64,000 nucleotides of DNA from Viridibacillus sp050279675 (GCF_050279675.1 NZ_JBNNUK010000009.1:62001-126000); one strand, 5' to 3'; counted from the first letter of the stretch, positions 34,234 to 43,314 are shown. Program-made: numbers and translations. The notes: generated by a model not told the origin, from the letters alone.

Positions 34234-35012
34234 CAACGATTGTTACCACTGCAGCAAGACCGGATGCATTATCAAAGCAACTTGCTGAACGAGCATGTAC
34301 CTCGTTAAAAGTACGTTTTGTTGAGCGAAAAAAGCGTGGTATTGCGAAAATGGCAACATTATATAATGCAAACGTTATAGTTGCGGGGAAAAATCGCTAT
34401 GAATATCATGCGTTAGGGGCAGATGCTCCTTTCTTCTTCCATCCAAGTTCTGCAGCATTTCGTTTGAAACGTGCAGCTAGAGGGGAAATAGATACCTTAT
34501 TAGCTGCTTGTCAGCTGAATGAGGGCGATTCCTTTCTTGATTGCACATTAGGTATGGCGACAGATAGTATGATGGCGGCCTTTGCGGTCGGTGAATCAGG
34601 CAAAGTCATTGGGTGTGAGGGGAATGCCAATGTTGCATTCATCGTAAGCGAAGGGATGAAGCGCTACGACATAACGGATTTACCACTTCTTTCTTGTATG
34701 GAACAGATTGAAGTTGTTCATTCAGTAGCATTGGATTATTTGAAGTTACAGCCTGACAATAGCTTTGACGTCGTCTATATGGACCCAATGTTCGAAGAAA
34801 CGATTGAAGAGTCTACTAGCTTTCAACCATTGCGACAAGCAGGTCTTCATGAAGGTTTATCAGATGAATGGATGGCACAAGCGGAACGTGTTGCTAAGAA
34901 AAGAATAGTATTAAAAGCTCACTTCCGTTCTGATTTATTTGAGCAATATGGCTTTGTTCGAGATACCCGTTTGTCGTCAAAATTTCACTATGGAATTAAA
35001 GAAGTAATATAA
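34221..35012 (+). CDS. class I SAM-dependent methyltransferase (YpiP-like)
   Basis: The product is 263 residues. The SAM-binding region shows 'FLDCTLGMATDSMMAAFAVG' (motif I) and, further on, 'FDVVYMDPMFEET', a D-P-M-F sequence in the D/N-P-P-Y position that suggests an N-methyltransferase-like active site. The N-terminal 90 residues are a separate small domain. The target is unknown. Overlap with the bacilliredoxin stop indicates coupling, and a strong terminator follows. Confidence 0.8.
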   Translation: MCEITTIVTTAARPDALSKQLAERACTSLKVRFVERKKRGIAKMATLYNANVIVAGKNRYEYHALGADAPFFFHPSSAAFRLKRAARGEIDTLLAACQLNEGDSFLDCTLGMATDSMMAAFAVGESGKVIGCEGNANVAFIVSEGMKRYDITDLPLLSCMEQIEVVHSVALDYLKLQPDNSFDVVYMDPMFEETIEESTSFQPLRQAGLHEGLSDEWMAQAERVAKKRIVLKAHFRSDLFEQYGFVRDTRLSSKFHYGIKEVI

Positions 35013-35016
35013 AATG

Positions 35017-35062
35017 AGCTGCTATTCACGGAATCAAAATCGGTGAATAGCAGCTTTTTTTT
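35017..35062 (+). terminator. terminator of the bacilliredoxin-methyltransferase operon
   Basis: The perfect 13-bp stem AGCTGCTATTCAC / GTGAATAGCAGCT is followed by eight T. Confidence 0.92.
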
Positions 35063-35278
35063 AATAAAATATGTCTAATAATTACCTATTAATCATGAAT
35101 TATTTAAAGAGAATTGTTAATTTTTATATACTAAATGCCTATTAAATAATAAAATGTAAGTAGGGTATGGCGCTAAAATATCATAACAATATACTTTTTT
35201 GGTATTTTTTTCAATTTAAATCAAAAAACAATATTTTCTTTGAAAACACTAGCTCTTTGTGAAGTGGGGGAGAAAGAT

Positions 35279-36547
35279 TTGAAACTTGGCAATAGAATTA
35301 AACGAATCAGACTTTTAAAGGGGTTAAAACAGGCAGATATTTGCCACGGAATCATCTCACCAACCCATTACAGCAATATTGAGAATTGCAGATATACCCC
35401 TTCTATTGATACACTCAAGTTACTAGCCGGTAGACTTGAAGTGCCGGAAAGATATTTTCATAATATTTATGAAGATACTACTGAAATGCAAAATATCTTA
35501 TCCACCCTGGAAACTAAAATTGAAAAGGAGAGTGTTGAGGAAGTCCGGCAATTTTTGGACTTGCATCAAGATCAATTTCGATATATAGCTTCCATCCGTC
35601 AAGAGTTTTATTTTCTGTTGCTTAAGTTTTTGGCTCTAGTGAAAATGGATGAATATGATATTGCTTTTAAGTTATATGAAAATGAAATCGCTACGGTTGA
35701 TATTGATGAATCACAATTATATGTAGCGACACGTCAACTATATTCATATGTGACTGCGGTCTATCATTTTTACATTGGAAATTATAAGAAAAGCGTTGAA
35801 TATTTCAAGAAAATATTACAATTACATGAAGACCCTTATATGATTGCAAGAACCTCTTTTAACTTGGCTTTATCGCATTATCATTTATGCTTGTTTGAAA
35901 GATGTTTGAAGTATGCAAAGGATGCTAAAGATATCTATTTATCTCTTCATGAATGGGATAAAGTTGGAGACTGCTATAACATTATATCTATATCATATAG
36001 AGAACTGCATGAATACAATGAGGCAGAGGCCTATATAGAAAAAGGGTTTAATATATGCCGCGAAGATTTTAGTAGTTTAAAATCACTTTTACATCACAAT
36101 TATGCATTAGTTCTATTAGATAAAAAGCAATTTGAAGATGCATTAATTCAAGTTAATAAATCAATTAAGATTAAGAAAACTCTCGATTATTCAGATATTT
36201 TTGTTTCATTGAATTTAAGATTAGAAATCTATTTGGAGTTAGATGAAATTTTAGAACTAAGAGCAAATCTTCAAACTTTAAAATCGCATATTCGAAATAA
36301 CAAAAATGAAGCAAGCTTTTTATTATTAAACGCAATGCTTGAATATAAATCGGGAAATTTATCTGATTATGAAGAATTCATCTGTGCAAGTATAGAAATT
36401 TTTAAGCGGCACACAGATTTAAAACAGATGAAGATAGCAACTGAACATTATGCAAACTATTTAGCAATGAACAAAAAATATAAAAAAGCATTTGAAATGC
36501 AGTTACTTTGCACAGAATGCTTAAAAAAACACTTAGGAGAGATTTAA
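35279..36547 (+). CDS. XRE-type HTH/TPR regulator of the RRNPP (PlcR/NprR-like) class
   Basis: The 422-residue product has an N-terminal XRE helix-turn-helix ('LGNRIKRIRLLKGLKQADIC' to 'ISPTHYSNIENCRYTPSIDTL', residues 2-55), then about 350 residues of degenerate TPR helices ('ASIRQEFYFLLLKFLALVK', 'GDCYNIISISYRELHEYNEA', 'SLLHHNYALVLLDKKQFEDA'). This is the build of PlcR/NprR-type regulators, which bind a re-imported signalling peptide in the TPR groove. The TTG at 35279 follows GTGGGGGAG by seven bases. One base after its stop a gene for a 44-residue exported peptide begins, as with plcR-papR and nprR-nprX. Targets are unknown; the PhzF-like gene downstream is a candidate. Confidence 0.85.
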   Translation: MKLGNRIKRIRLLKGLKQADICHGIISPTHYSNIENCRYTPSIDTLKLLAGRLEVPERYFHNIYEDTTEMQNILSTLETKIEKESVEEVRQFLDLHQDQFRYIASIRQEFYFLLLKFLALVKMDEYDIAFKLYENEIATVDIDESQLYVATRQLYSYVTAVYHFYIGNYKKSVEYFKKILQLHEDPYMIARTSFNLALSHYHLCLFERCLKYAKDAKDIYLSLHEWDKVGDCYNIISISYRELHEYNEAEAYIEKGFNICREDFSSLKSLLHHNYALVLLDKKQFEDALIQVNKSIKIKKTLDYSDIFVSLNLRLEIYLELDEILELRANLQTLKSHIRNNKNEASFLLLNAMLEYKSGNLSDYEEFICASIEIFKRHTDLKQMKIATEHYANYLAMNKKYKKAFEMQLLCTECLKKHLGEI

Positions 36548-36548
36548 T

Positions 36549-36683
36549 ATGATGAAAAAATTAAAATTCGCATTACTTGGAGCATTATCATTCGGTTTAT
36601 TTTCTGGGGCCGCAGTTATGGCATTTGCACAAGCTGATACTGGTAAATTACACATCATTACTTCATTACTAAACATTTTCTAA
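36549..36683 (+). CDS. exported pro-peptide, probable quorum-sensing signal of the upstream regulator
   Basis: This 44-codon gene starts one base after the regulator's stop, with TAGGAGAG 10 bases ahead; two adjacent ATG codons are possible starts. The product has a basic N-terminus (M-M-K-K-L-K), a hydrophobic core ('FALLGALSFGLFSGAAVMAF') and an A-F-A signal-peptidase-like site, leaving the tail 'QADTGKLHIITSLLNIF'. This matches the size and layout of PapR and NprX precursors, whose C-terminal 5-10 residues become the imported signal. The mature peptide sequence is not determinable by eye. Confidence 0.8.
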   Translation: MMKKLKFALLGALSFGLFSGAAVMAFAQADTGKLHIITSLLNIF

Positions 36684-36756
36684 TTGAACAACACGCCTTA
36701 TTGTTCAATCAATAAGGCAGTCTCTTATCTATTACTTGAAGGAAGTGAGCAAGGAC

Positions 36757-37554
36757 ATGGTCAAAGTTTATATGTTTGAAGTGAGAAAAAGTGGCCATAT
36801 GAGTAAGTCAAATATTGGGGTTGTTTTTGAAGGGAATACACTTACAACTTCTGAAATGCAAGAAGTGGCAATGAAAACTGGATTCACGCAAACAATTTAT
36901 ATCGTTAAGTCTAAGTTAGCTGATATTAGACTTCGATACTTTACGCCAATTAGAGAAGTGAATGCAGGAATTGATGGTACGATGGCGATTGTTCATGCGT
37001 TAGAAAAATCTCCATTTTCTAATAATAAAGAAGTCATTACCACTGAAACAAATGTTGGTATTTTTCCCTTACAGTTATTTAAGCAGGCGAAAAAGGAGAA
37101 AAAAGCTAAACAACTAGCTTCACATTCATTCAATGAATGTAAAAGTGCATCGTATTCTTATGGTGCAAGTCGTGACCCAGTTTTACAGGTATTGAATGGC
37201 TGTGCAGTAGATGGCGTAACAGAATCTGGGCTCCCGATGAGGAATATGGTTCAAAGTCACGAGATAGCTTATCCTACTGTGGATCAGTCAGTCCATTATT
37301 TAAATATAAAAGAGGCAAAAGTTCCTACTAGCCTTTTTGCATCATCATTTTTCTTAATCACAGCTAATCATATTAGGCGCTATAAAAATGAGATGTTCAC
37401 TGAAAAGCTTAATATGAATGCGGAATGTAGACTGAGAAATGAAAATGTCTCAATCGTCCGCATATTATTGAATGCCCCCCACTTTGCTCGTCCTATTGAA
37501 ACAGAAGGAATGACGTTTTATTTAGGACAGCATTTAATACCAATAACTAATTAA
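36757..37554 (+). CDS. PhzF family protein (divergent)
   Basis: The protein is about 265 residues. The N-terminal half follows the PhzF pattern: 'SNIGVVFEGNTLTTSEMQEVAMKTGF', then 'IRLRYFTPIREVNAGIDGTMAIVHAL', where PhzF proteins have R-W-F-T-P...E-V-(D/P)-L-C-G-H-A-T. Here Cys-Gly-His is replaced by 'AGIDGT', so typical PhzF isomerase activity is doubtful. The C-terminal half is weakly conserved. The ATG at 36757 with GGAAGTGAG ahead is chosen. It lies 73 bases behind the signal peptide gene and may be its target or operon mate. Confidence 0.65.
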   Translation: MVKVYMFEVRKSGHMSKSNIGVVFEGNTLTTSEMQEVAMKTGFTQTIYIVKSKLADIRLRYFTPIREVNAGIDGTMAIVHALEKSPFSNNKEVITTETNVGIFPLQLFKQAKKEKKAKQLASHSFNECKSASYSYGASRDPVLQVLNGCAVDGVTESGLPMRNMVQSHEIAYPTVDQSVHYLNIKEAKVPTSLFASSFFLITANHIRRYKNEMFTEKLNMNAECRLRNENVSIVRILLNAPHFARPIETEGMTFYLGQHLIPITN

Positions 37555-37555
37555 C

Positions 37556-37590
37556 AAAAAACACGAGTACTTTTTGTACTTGTGTTTTTT
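37556..37590 (+). terminator. terminator of the PhzF-like gene
   Basis: AAAAAACACgAGTAC pairs with GTACTtGTGTTTTTT around a short T loop. Confidence 0.88.
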
Positions 37591-37635
37591 GTTTATAAGG
37601 AAGAATATCATTTAAAAATTATATATTTTGTAATG

Positions 37636-37667
37636 AAAAACCGCCTTGTTCAAAAAGAACAAGGCGG
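37636..37667 (-). terminator. terminator of the 24-residue peptide gene
   Basis: The perfect 11-bp GC-rich stem CCGCCTTGTTC / GAACAAGGCGG is followed, on the minus strand, by TTTTT. It lies 12 bases past the stop of the small minus-strand gene. Confidence 0.88.
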
Positions 37668-37678
37668 CTTAGTAAATA

Positions 37679-37753
37679 TTAGTCCGTGAAACATAGAGAG
37701 CCTAAGTATCCTAATAAACATAAAAATCCAATACCAATAGCAACTGAAGACAT
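37679..37753 (-). CDS. 24-residue hydrophobic peptide
   Basis: AAAGGAGGGACAAAATT directly precedes an ATG that opens 'MSSVAIGIGFLCLLGYLGSL' and ends C-F-T-D. The peptide is one membrane-spanning helix with two Cys and four Gly residues. A near-ideal ribosome binding site and a dedicated GC-rich terminator make this a convincing small gene despite its length. I do not recognise a family. It faces the PhzF-like gene, convergently, beside the quorum-sensing module. Structural subunit, regulator or toxin roles are all possible. Confidence 0.7.
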   Translation of the reverse strand: MSSVAIGIGFLCLLGYLGSLCFTD

Positions 37754-38251
37754 AATTTTGTCCCTCCTTTATTACAAAAAGCGAACATGTTTATTCATTA
37801 TTATTGTACAATGAATAATGTAAAAAATCTATACAATTCCTTATATATCAAGGATTTGTGAACAAATTTTTACAAATTAGTACATATATTCGCAGTAAAT
37901 GAAGATAGTTTATTTTAAGGATATCAATATAATAGTGAGACATAAAATCTATGGAGCATCATAAGTATGTGTCTAAATGTTATTTCAATAAACATAGATT
38001 TTCTGAAGATACTTCTGTAATAATGTTTTGGCTCAATACCTATAGTGTAAAGTAGGAGTATGAATTATTAAAATAGTTCAGTTAATTTTGAAATATATTT
38101 AATTGAAATAGTTTATATATTCCTAATTGTATCTTTATTGTTGTAGTTTTTGTACAATTAAACTATGAATGTTGAAACTTTTACTAGTAAGATTCGTATA
38201 TATAATATAGATATTAAAAGATTTAAAAATGTTCGAAAGTAGGTAATGATT
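37754..38251. other. AT-rich intergenic region without a gene
   Basis: It holds the promoter for the minus-strand small peptide at its left end and that of the ypjP-like gene at its right end. No RNA element or reading frame with a ribosome binding site is seen between. Confidence 0.5.
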
Positions 38252-38854
38252 ATGCAAAAATGGATTCAAAAGTTCCTTGTTGCATCCGTAGCGGTAATCA
38301 CATTAGGTGTAATTACGCCGAGTCATGCAATATGGGAAGGTTTACTAGATCACAGTTCCAATGCTAAAGCACAATTTTCAGGAGATCCTACTAGTCAACT
38401 AACGAAATACATAGAAACGCAGAATGAGTCAGCTATTTCAACAGAAGCGGAACAGTCTTTTGAAGAGTATGCCTTTACAGCAGCAAAGGAACAAGCCTAT
38501 TTAAAATTTGGTTCACGAGTAGGTCCACAGATTAGTGATGAATTTGATGATGTCATTTTCCCTAAAATGCAAGAAGCAATTGAAATGACGGTAAATCGTC
38601 TTGATAACGAAACAACTAAATCATTAGCAATTACTGAAAATCCAAGTGGTGATTATGCCGAGAAGATTTTCCATGTTTATGACACTGGATCTAAACAAGA
38701 CGTCATACGCTTCCATGTACGTACTGAAAATCGGCCATTTGATGGCTATTACTACAATTTCCATTATCATACTTATGAAGATCAATTCACAGCTCATTAT
38801 GACCTAGGAGAAATCTATTGGTCAAAAAATACTCCCCCTAAATGGTTGTCTTGA
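38252..38854 (+). CDS. ypjP: YpjP-like exported protein
   Basis: This is a 200-residue protein with an N-terminal signal or anchor ('FLVASVAVITLGVITPSHA'). Its C-terminal half is like Bacillus YpjP: 'YLKFGSRVGPQISDEFDDVI', 'AEKIFHVYDTGSKQDVIRFH', 'FDGYYYNFHYHTYEDQF' and 'GEIYWSKNTPPKW'. Function is unknown. As in B. subtilis, it lies just upstream of thyA-dfrA, which supports the assignment. ATG at 38252 or 38246 is possible. Confidence 0.78.
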   Translation: MQKWIQKFLVASVAVITLGVITPSHAIWEGLLDHSSNAKAQFSGDPTSQLTKYIETQNESAISTEAEQSFEEYAFTAAKEQAYLKFGSRVGPQISDEFDDVIFPKMQEAIEMTVNRLDNETTKSLAITENPSGDYAEKIFHVYDTGSKQDVIRFHVRTENRPFDGYYYNFHYHTYEDQFTAHYDLGEIYWSKNTPPKWLS

Positions 38855-38927
38855 TACTAGTTTACCCAAAAGGACTGTCCACATAAGTTAGATATGCAAA
38901 TTAAATATTTCAAACAACAGATAAAGT

Positions 38928-38966
38928 AGACTCTTCCGCTTAAAAAAGTGCGGGGGAGTCTTTTAT
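38928..38966 (+). terminator. terminator of the ypjP-like gene
   Basis: The imperfect stem AGACTCttCCGC / GCGGgggAGTCT is followed by TTTTATTT. Confidence 0.75.
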
Positions 38967-39245
38967 TTATTTTCAGGAAATATTTAATGCAATAGCAAAA
39001 GAATATTTGATGGTATTTATGTAGGTTGAAGGTTGTTTAAGGTAATTCATTATCATAAAGGAAATAATCTATTATTCCCTACAACATGAAATATCTGAAT
39101 ATTACCCAGGAAATATTCAGATATTTAAGGGTGTAATTGTAATTATTTCTTTCATCATTTTAACTATTTTCCGTTATTTATTAAGATAATACTGGGGAAG
39201 ATTATGATATAGTTAAAACTATATAAATTTCTAGGAGGCAGTTCA

Positions 39246-40190
39246 GTGCTACAATATTTACAACTTTGCCAACATATTTTAGACGAAGGAAATGATAAAG
39301 GGGATCGTACTGGAACAGGTACGCGTAGTGTCTTTGGTTATCAAATGAGATTTGACTTACAAAAAGGTTTTCCTTTATTAACAACCAAAAGAACTGCATT
39401 CCGTCTTATTGCTACTGAATTACTGTGGTTTTTAAAAGGCGATACAAACGTGCGTACACTTATTGCACAGAATAATCATATTTGGGATGAATGGGCTTTT
39501 GAAAAATGGGTGAAAAGCGATCAGTATGAAGGGCCAGATATGGCGAATTTCGGTTTACGTGTTAATGAGGACCCTGAATTTAAAATTCAATACGAGGAGC
39601 AAATGACTATTTTCCAAGACAAAGTATTAAATGATGATGACTTTGCTCAAGCATTTGGCGATCTTGGACCAGTATACGGTAAACAATGGCGTTCATGGCC
39701 AGCAGATAATGGGGAAACAATCGATCAAGTGAAAAATGTTATTGAATCCATTAAAAACAACCCTAATTCACGTCGCCATATTGTTAGTGCTTGGAATCCT
39801 GCAGAAGTAGATGATATGGCTTTGCCACCATGCCATACACTCTTCCAATTCTATGTAGCAGATGGCAAGCTATCTTGCCAGCTTTATCAGCGTAGTGCAG
39901 ATGTATTCTTAGGTGTACCATTCAATATCGCTTCGTATGCGTTATTAACGCATCTTATCGCGAAAGAATGTGGCTTAGAAGTGGGTGATTTTGTCCATAC
40001 TTTAGGTGATGCACATCTGTATAGTAATCACTTTGATCAAGTAAAAGAGCAGTTATCACGAATTCCACGTGAATTGCCAGAGCTTATTATTAAAACTGAA
40101 AAAGAATCCATTTTTGAGTATGAAATAGAGGATTTAGCAATTGATGGATATGATCCTTATCCACGAATTAAAGCGCCAATTGCTGTATAA
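39246..40190 (+). CDS. thyA: thymidylate synthase
   Basis: The 314-residue enzyme makes dTMP from dUMP using methylene-tetrahydrofolate. The catalytic Cys lies in 'ALPPCHTLFQFYV', and 'GDRTGTGTRSVFGYQMRF', 'RSADVFLGVPFNIASYALL' and 'LGDAHLYSNH' are all present. It carries the roughly 50-residue insertion (about 85-135) found in the Lactobacillus-type long form, so it is longer than the E. coli enzyme. The GTG start has TAGGAGGC about 7-8 bases upstream. dfrA follows after 12 bases, so the folate used here is recycled by the next gene. Confidence 0.96.
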   Translation: MLQYLQLCQHILDEGNDKGDRTGTGTRSVFGYQMRFDLQKGFPLLTTKRTAFRLIATELLWFLKGDTNVRTLIAQNNHIWDEWAFEKWVKSDQYEGPDMANFGLRVNEDPEFKIQYEEQMTIFQDKVLNDDDFAQAFGDLGPVYGKQWRSWPADNGETIDQVKNVIESIKNNPNSRRHIVSAWNPAEVDDMALPPCHTLFQFYVADGKLSCQLYQRSADVFLGVPFNIASYALLTHLIAKECGLEVGDFVHTLGDAHLYSNHFDQVKEQLSRIPRELPELIIKTEKESIFEYEIEDLAIDGYDPYPRIKAPIAV

Positions 40191-40202
40191 GGGGGATAAT
40201 AA

Positions 40203-40682
40203 ATGATTTCATTAATCGTTGCTCATGATGAAAATAACGTCATTGGCTTAAATAATGCAATGCCATGGCATTTACCAGGGGACTTAGCTTATTTTAAACG
40301 TACAACGATGGGAAAACCGATGATTATGGGACGCAAAACGTTCGAGTCTATCGGTAAGCCTCTACCAGGACGTACGAATATCGTTATTACACGTGATGAA
40401 AAGTATGTCAGAGAAGGTATTGTTATCGAGCATTCTTTAGAAGAAGCATTAGCTCAAGCTAAAAAAGAATCAGTGGAAATAATGATTATTGGTGGCGAGC
40501 AAATTTTCCGTATGACACTGCCAATGGCAGATCGTCTTTACGTTACGAAAATTGAAAAACAATATGAAGGCGATACATTTTTCCCATCATATGGAGACGA
40601 GTGGCAAATTGTTTCCCAGTCTGAAGTTAATGAAACAGAGGATGGCTTGAAGTTTACGTATTTAGTATATGAGCGTAAATAA
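40203..40682 (+). CDS. dfrA: dihydrofolate reductase
   Basis: The enzyme is 159 residues, standard length. It shows 'VAHDENNVIGLNNAMPWHLP' with the W-H-L-P substrate loop, 'FKRTTMGKPMIMGRKTFESI' (NADPH-binding), 'LPGRTNIVITRD' and 'IMIIGGEQIFR'. It regenerates tetrahydrofolate from the dihydrofolate made by ThyA, its operon partner. GGGGGAT precedes the ATG. Nothing suggests a trimethoprim-resistant variant, though single residues cannot be judged. Confidence 0.95.
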   Translation: MISLIVAHDENNVIGLNNAMPWHLPGDLAYFKRTTMGKPMIMGRKTFESIGKPLPGRTNIVITRDEKYVREGIVIEHSLEEALAQAKKESVEIMIIGGEQIFRMTLPMADRLYVTKIEKQYEGDTFFPSYGDEWQIVSQSEVNETEDGLKFTYLVYERK

Positions 40683-40689
40683 GTAAATG

Positions 40690-40729
40690 AAAAGGTTGCC
40701 ACTGGAAAGTAATTAGTGGCAACCTTTTA
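40690..40729 (+). terminator. terminator of thyA-dfrA
   Basis: The perfect 14-bp stem AAAAGGTTGCCACT / AGTGGCAACCTTTT starts a few bases after the dfrA stop. Confidence 0.92.
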
Positions 40730-40795
40730 TGTGGTTTGACTATATTCGAGTTAAATAAGTGACAAACTAATAATGGATATATATAAGCAAGTCAA

Positions 40796-41431
40796 TTATA
40801 CATAGAACAATATGCACGAGTACATCATGGCACTACCAGCAATGACGAATAAGTGCCAGATCGCATGATTATAAGGTATTTTCCGATAGGCGTAGAAAAA
40901 AGCACCAATCGTATATAAAATCCCTCCACTTAATAATAGTGAGAACCCTGCACCAGTAATATGTGCATATAATGGCTTAATAGCGATAATAATAAGCCAT
41001 CCCATTAGAATGTAGAAAATTACAGATACAAATTCAAAACGGTGGATAAAGAAGCATTTAAAAAGAATACCAAGTAACGCTAACGCCCAAATGATTCCAA
41101 ATAAAGTCCATCCTAGTGCGCCGTTTAATGCGATTAACAGAAAAGGTGTATATGTCCCTGCAATTAAAATGTAGATAGACGAGTGGTCTAATATAGCAAA
41201 GATTTTTTTATATTTTTCAGGCATGCTGTGAAGTAAAGTTGAAGCTAAAAATAGAATTAGCATTGAAACGCCAAAAACGATGAAGCTAACAATATATAGT
41301 GTAGTGCCTTTATCAATTGCTTTCATAATGAGTAAGACTAGCGCAGGGATGCATAATAAGAAAGCGATGCCGTGTGTAATGGCATTCCATATCTCTTCTT
41401 TCGTGTTTTTATAATCAAAAGCCTGTTGCAT
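40796..41431 (-). CDS. trhA: hemolysin III / PAQR family membrane protein (YplQ-like)
   Basis: This 211-residue, seven-TM protein begins with the family motif 'EEIWNAITHG'. Further conserved sites are 'STLLHSMPEKYKKIFAILDHSSIYILIAG' (Ser, His and Asp of the putative metal site) and 'HAIWHLFVIAGSA', with a His near the end. Family members have been called hemolysin III and are linked to membrane fluidity (TrhA); lysis by this homologue is not implied. GGAGGCAA precedes the ATG. It is divergent from degV. Confidence 0.9.
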   Translation of the reverse strand: MQQAFDYKNTKEEIWNAITHGIAFLLCIPALVLLIMKAIDKGTTLYIVSFIVFGVSMLILFLASTLLHSMPEKYKKIFAILDHSSIYILIAGTYTPFLLIALNGALGWTLFGIIWALALLGILFKCFFIHRFEFVSVIFYILMGWLIIIAIKPLYAHITGAGFSLLLSGGILYTIGAFFYAYRKIPYNHAIWHLFVIAGSAMMYSCILFYV

Positions 41432-41622
41432 ATGAATTGCCTCCTTGTTGCTTTAAGTTTTTTGTATATTTCTATTATGCGACTGATAATAATGCATTTG
41501 AACTGACAAATGTCACGTGTATCATGTGACAAAAGCTAGTAAAATAGAATAAATAGCTAACGGTTTACAATGACCTTGCTTTAAATTTATAATAAGAACA
41601 ATGAAACAAAGGATGTGTCAAT

Positions 41623-42462
41623 GTGAAACGAATTCATATAGTAACGGATTCAACAGCAGATTTAACAAAAGAAGAAATTGAAAAACACGAAATACATATC
41701 GTTCCACTATCAATTCATATTGAGGGTCAAACATATACTGATGGTGTCGATATTACTCCAATCGAATTCTTGGATAAAATGAGCAAAGCGAATGAATTAC
41801 CAAAAAGTTCTCAACCTGCTGTAGGTGTCTTTAAAGAAGTATTTGATGAACTAGGAAAAGATGGCGACGAGATTATTGCTATCATGATGACTGGTGGAAT
41901 GAGTGGTACTGTAAAATCAGCAGAAGCTGCTGCAAGTATGACGGATTCAAAGGTAACAGTTATTGATTCACGTTTTACTTCATTTGCCTTAGGTTTCCAA
42001 GTACTTGAAGCTTGCCAATTAGCAGAACAAGGTAAATCAGTTGGAGAAATCGTTGAAAGATTAAATATCGTTCGTGAGAATACGAATTTATACGTCGTTG
42101 TTGACGTTTTAGATAATTTAATTAAAGGTGGCCGTATCGGTAAAGGGAAAGGTATGATTGGTTCTTTACTTAATATCAAACCAATTGCTTCACTTGAAGG
42201 TGGAGCATACAACCCAGTGGCAAAAGTACGAAGCCATAAACAAGTAGTTAAATATTTATTTAATCAGTTTATAGAAGATACGCAAGGGAAAGTAATAAAA
42301 GGAGTAGGTCTTTCACATGCTGAAGGGTTAGCAATGGCAGAGCCACTGAAAAAACAACTTGAAGAATCCGGTTATATGGATACGAAATTTGCCTATACTT
42401 CACCAATTATTAGTACACATACAGGCCCAGGTGCAATTGGTTTTATGTACTATACGGATTAA
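41623..42462 (+). CDS. DegV family fatty-acid-binding protein
   Basis: This 279-residue protein starts 'IHIVTDSTADLTKEEIEKHE' and contains 'GGMSGTVKSAEAAASM' and 'DSRFTSFALGFQVLEA', the two signature regions of DegV. DegV/FakB proteins hold a fatty acid and present it to the kinase FakA; which lipid is bound here is unknown. The GTG start follows AAAGGATG. The C-terminal 'HTGPGAIGFMYYTD' is also typical. It heads the degV-ypmR-ypmS-msrA-msrB string. Confidence 0.92.
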   Translation: MKRIHIVTDSTADLTKEEIEKHEIHIVPLSIHIEGQTYTDGVDITPIEFLDKMSKANELPKSSQPAVGVFKEVFDELGKDGDEIIAIMMTGGMSGTVKSAEAAASMTDSKVTVIDSRFTSFALGFQVLEACQLAEQGKSVGEIVERLNIVRENTNLYVVVDVLDNLIKGGRIGKGKGMIGSLLNIKPIASLEGGAYNPVAKVRSHKQVVKYLFNQFIEDTQGKVIKGVGLSHAEGLAMAEPLKKQLEESGYMDTKFAYTSPIISTHTGPGAIGFMYYTD

Positions 42463-42536
42463 TATGATGAGCAGGGGATGATTTCATTCCCTGCTTTCTT
42501 TCATTAGACGTACTTAACGAAAGGAAGAAATGGAAC

Positions 42537-43307
42537 GTGAAGAAATTAATAATTTTCATGCTTGCACTTCTTTTATTAAGTGCTTGCAGCGAAGAAATAA
42601 AAACACCAGTTACAGAAGAAGTCATCCCTAAAGACATTGTTTATGTTGCTTTAGGTGATTCTCTAACAGAAGGTGTTGGAGATGAGTTAAATCAGCAAGG
42701 TTATGTTGGTAGATTGTCGGATCAGATGCTTGGTTGGGAAGGCGTTAAATACGTCGAAGTTGAAAATACAGCAAAAAAAGGTCGACGCAGTGATCAACTC
42801 GTAGCTCAGCTTGAGAGCGGTAAAATTGACGAACAATTAAAAAAAGCTGATTTTATAACACTCACTATGGGTGGGAATGACTTGATGAAAATTGTCAGAC
42901 GTGACTTAATGAATTTAAATAAAGAAGCATTTGATACGGAACGCATCGAATTTCAAAAGCGTTATGGTGAAATTATGGAGTTAATCCGAAAAAAGAATAA
43001 ATCTGCGCCTATAATTTTAATAAGCGTTTATAATCCGCTTTCCATCTTTACGAAGGAAAAATCGGACTTAAATACGATTATGTATGAATGGAATACAGAT
43101 ATTCAAGATTTTGCAGAGGCAGATAAAAATGCATGTTTTGTAAATGTAGAGGATTTATTCGATTCGAACGAGAATATGGTTTATCATACGGACTTTTTCC
43201 ATCCAAATGCAAGAGGCTACGATGAAATGACGGACCGTATAATAGGGACGATAAAGTCATGTGGTCTAAAAAAATTAACTAACGGGGAAATGGACTTTAA
43301 GGAGTGA
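42537..43307 (+). CDS. ypmR: SGNH/GDSL-family lipoprotein (YpmR-like)
   Basis: The 256-residue lipoprotein has lipobox L-S-A-C with Cys at residue 17. Catalytic blocks of the SGNH hydrolase family are 'VALGDSLTEGVGDELNQQG' (Ser), 'ITLTMGGNDLM' (Gly/Asn) and 'HTDFFHPNARGYDEM' (Asp and His). It should be an outer-surface esterase or lipase-like enzyme. The GTG start has AAAGGAAG upstream. The ypmR-ypmS-msrA order is as in Bacillus. Confidence 0.87.
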   Translation: MKKLIIFMLALLLLSACSEEIKTPVTEEVIPKDIVYVALGDSLTEGVGDELNQQGYVGRLSDQMLGWEGVKYVEVENTAKKGRRSDQLVAQLESGKIDEQLKKADFITLTMGGNDLMKIVRRDLMNLNKEAFDTERIEFQKRYGEIMELIRKKNKSAPIILISVYNPLSIFTKEKSDLNTIMYEWNTDIQDFAEADKNACFVNVEDLFDSNENMVYHTDFFHPNARGYDEMTDRIIGTIKSCGLKKLTNGEMDFKE

Positions 43308-43314
43308 TGTGACG

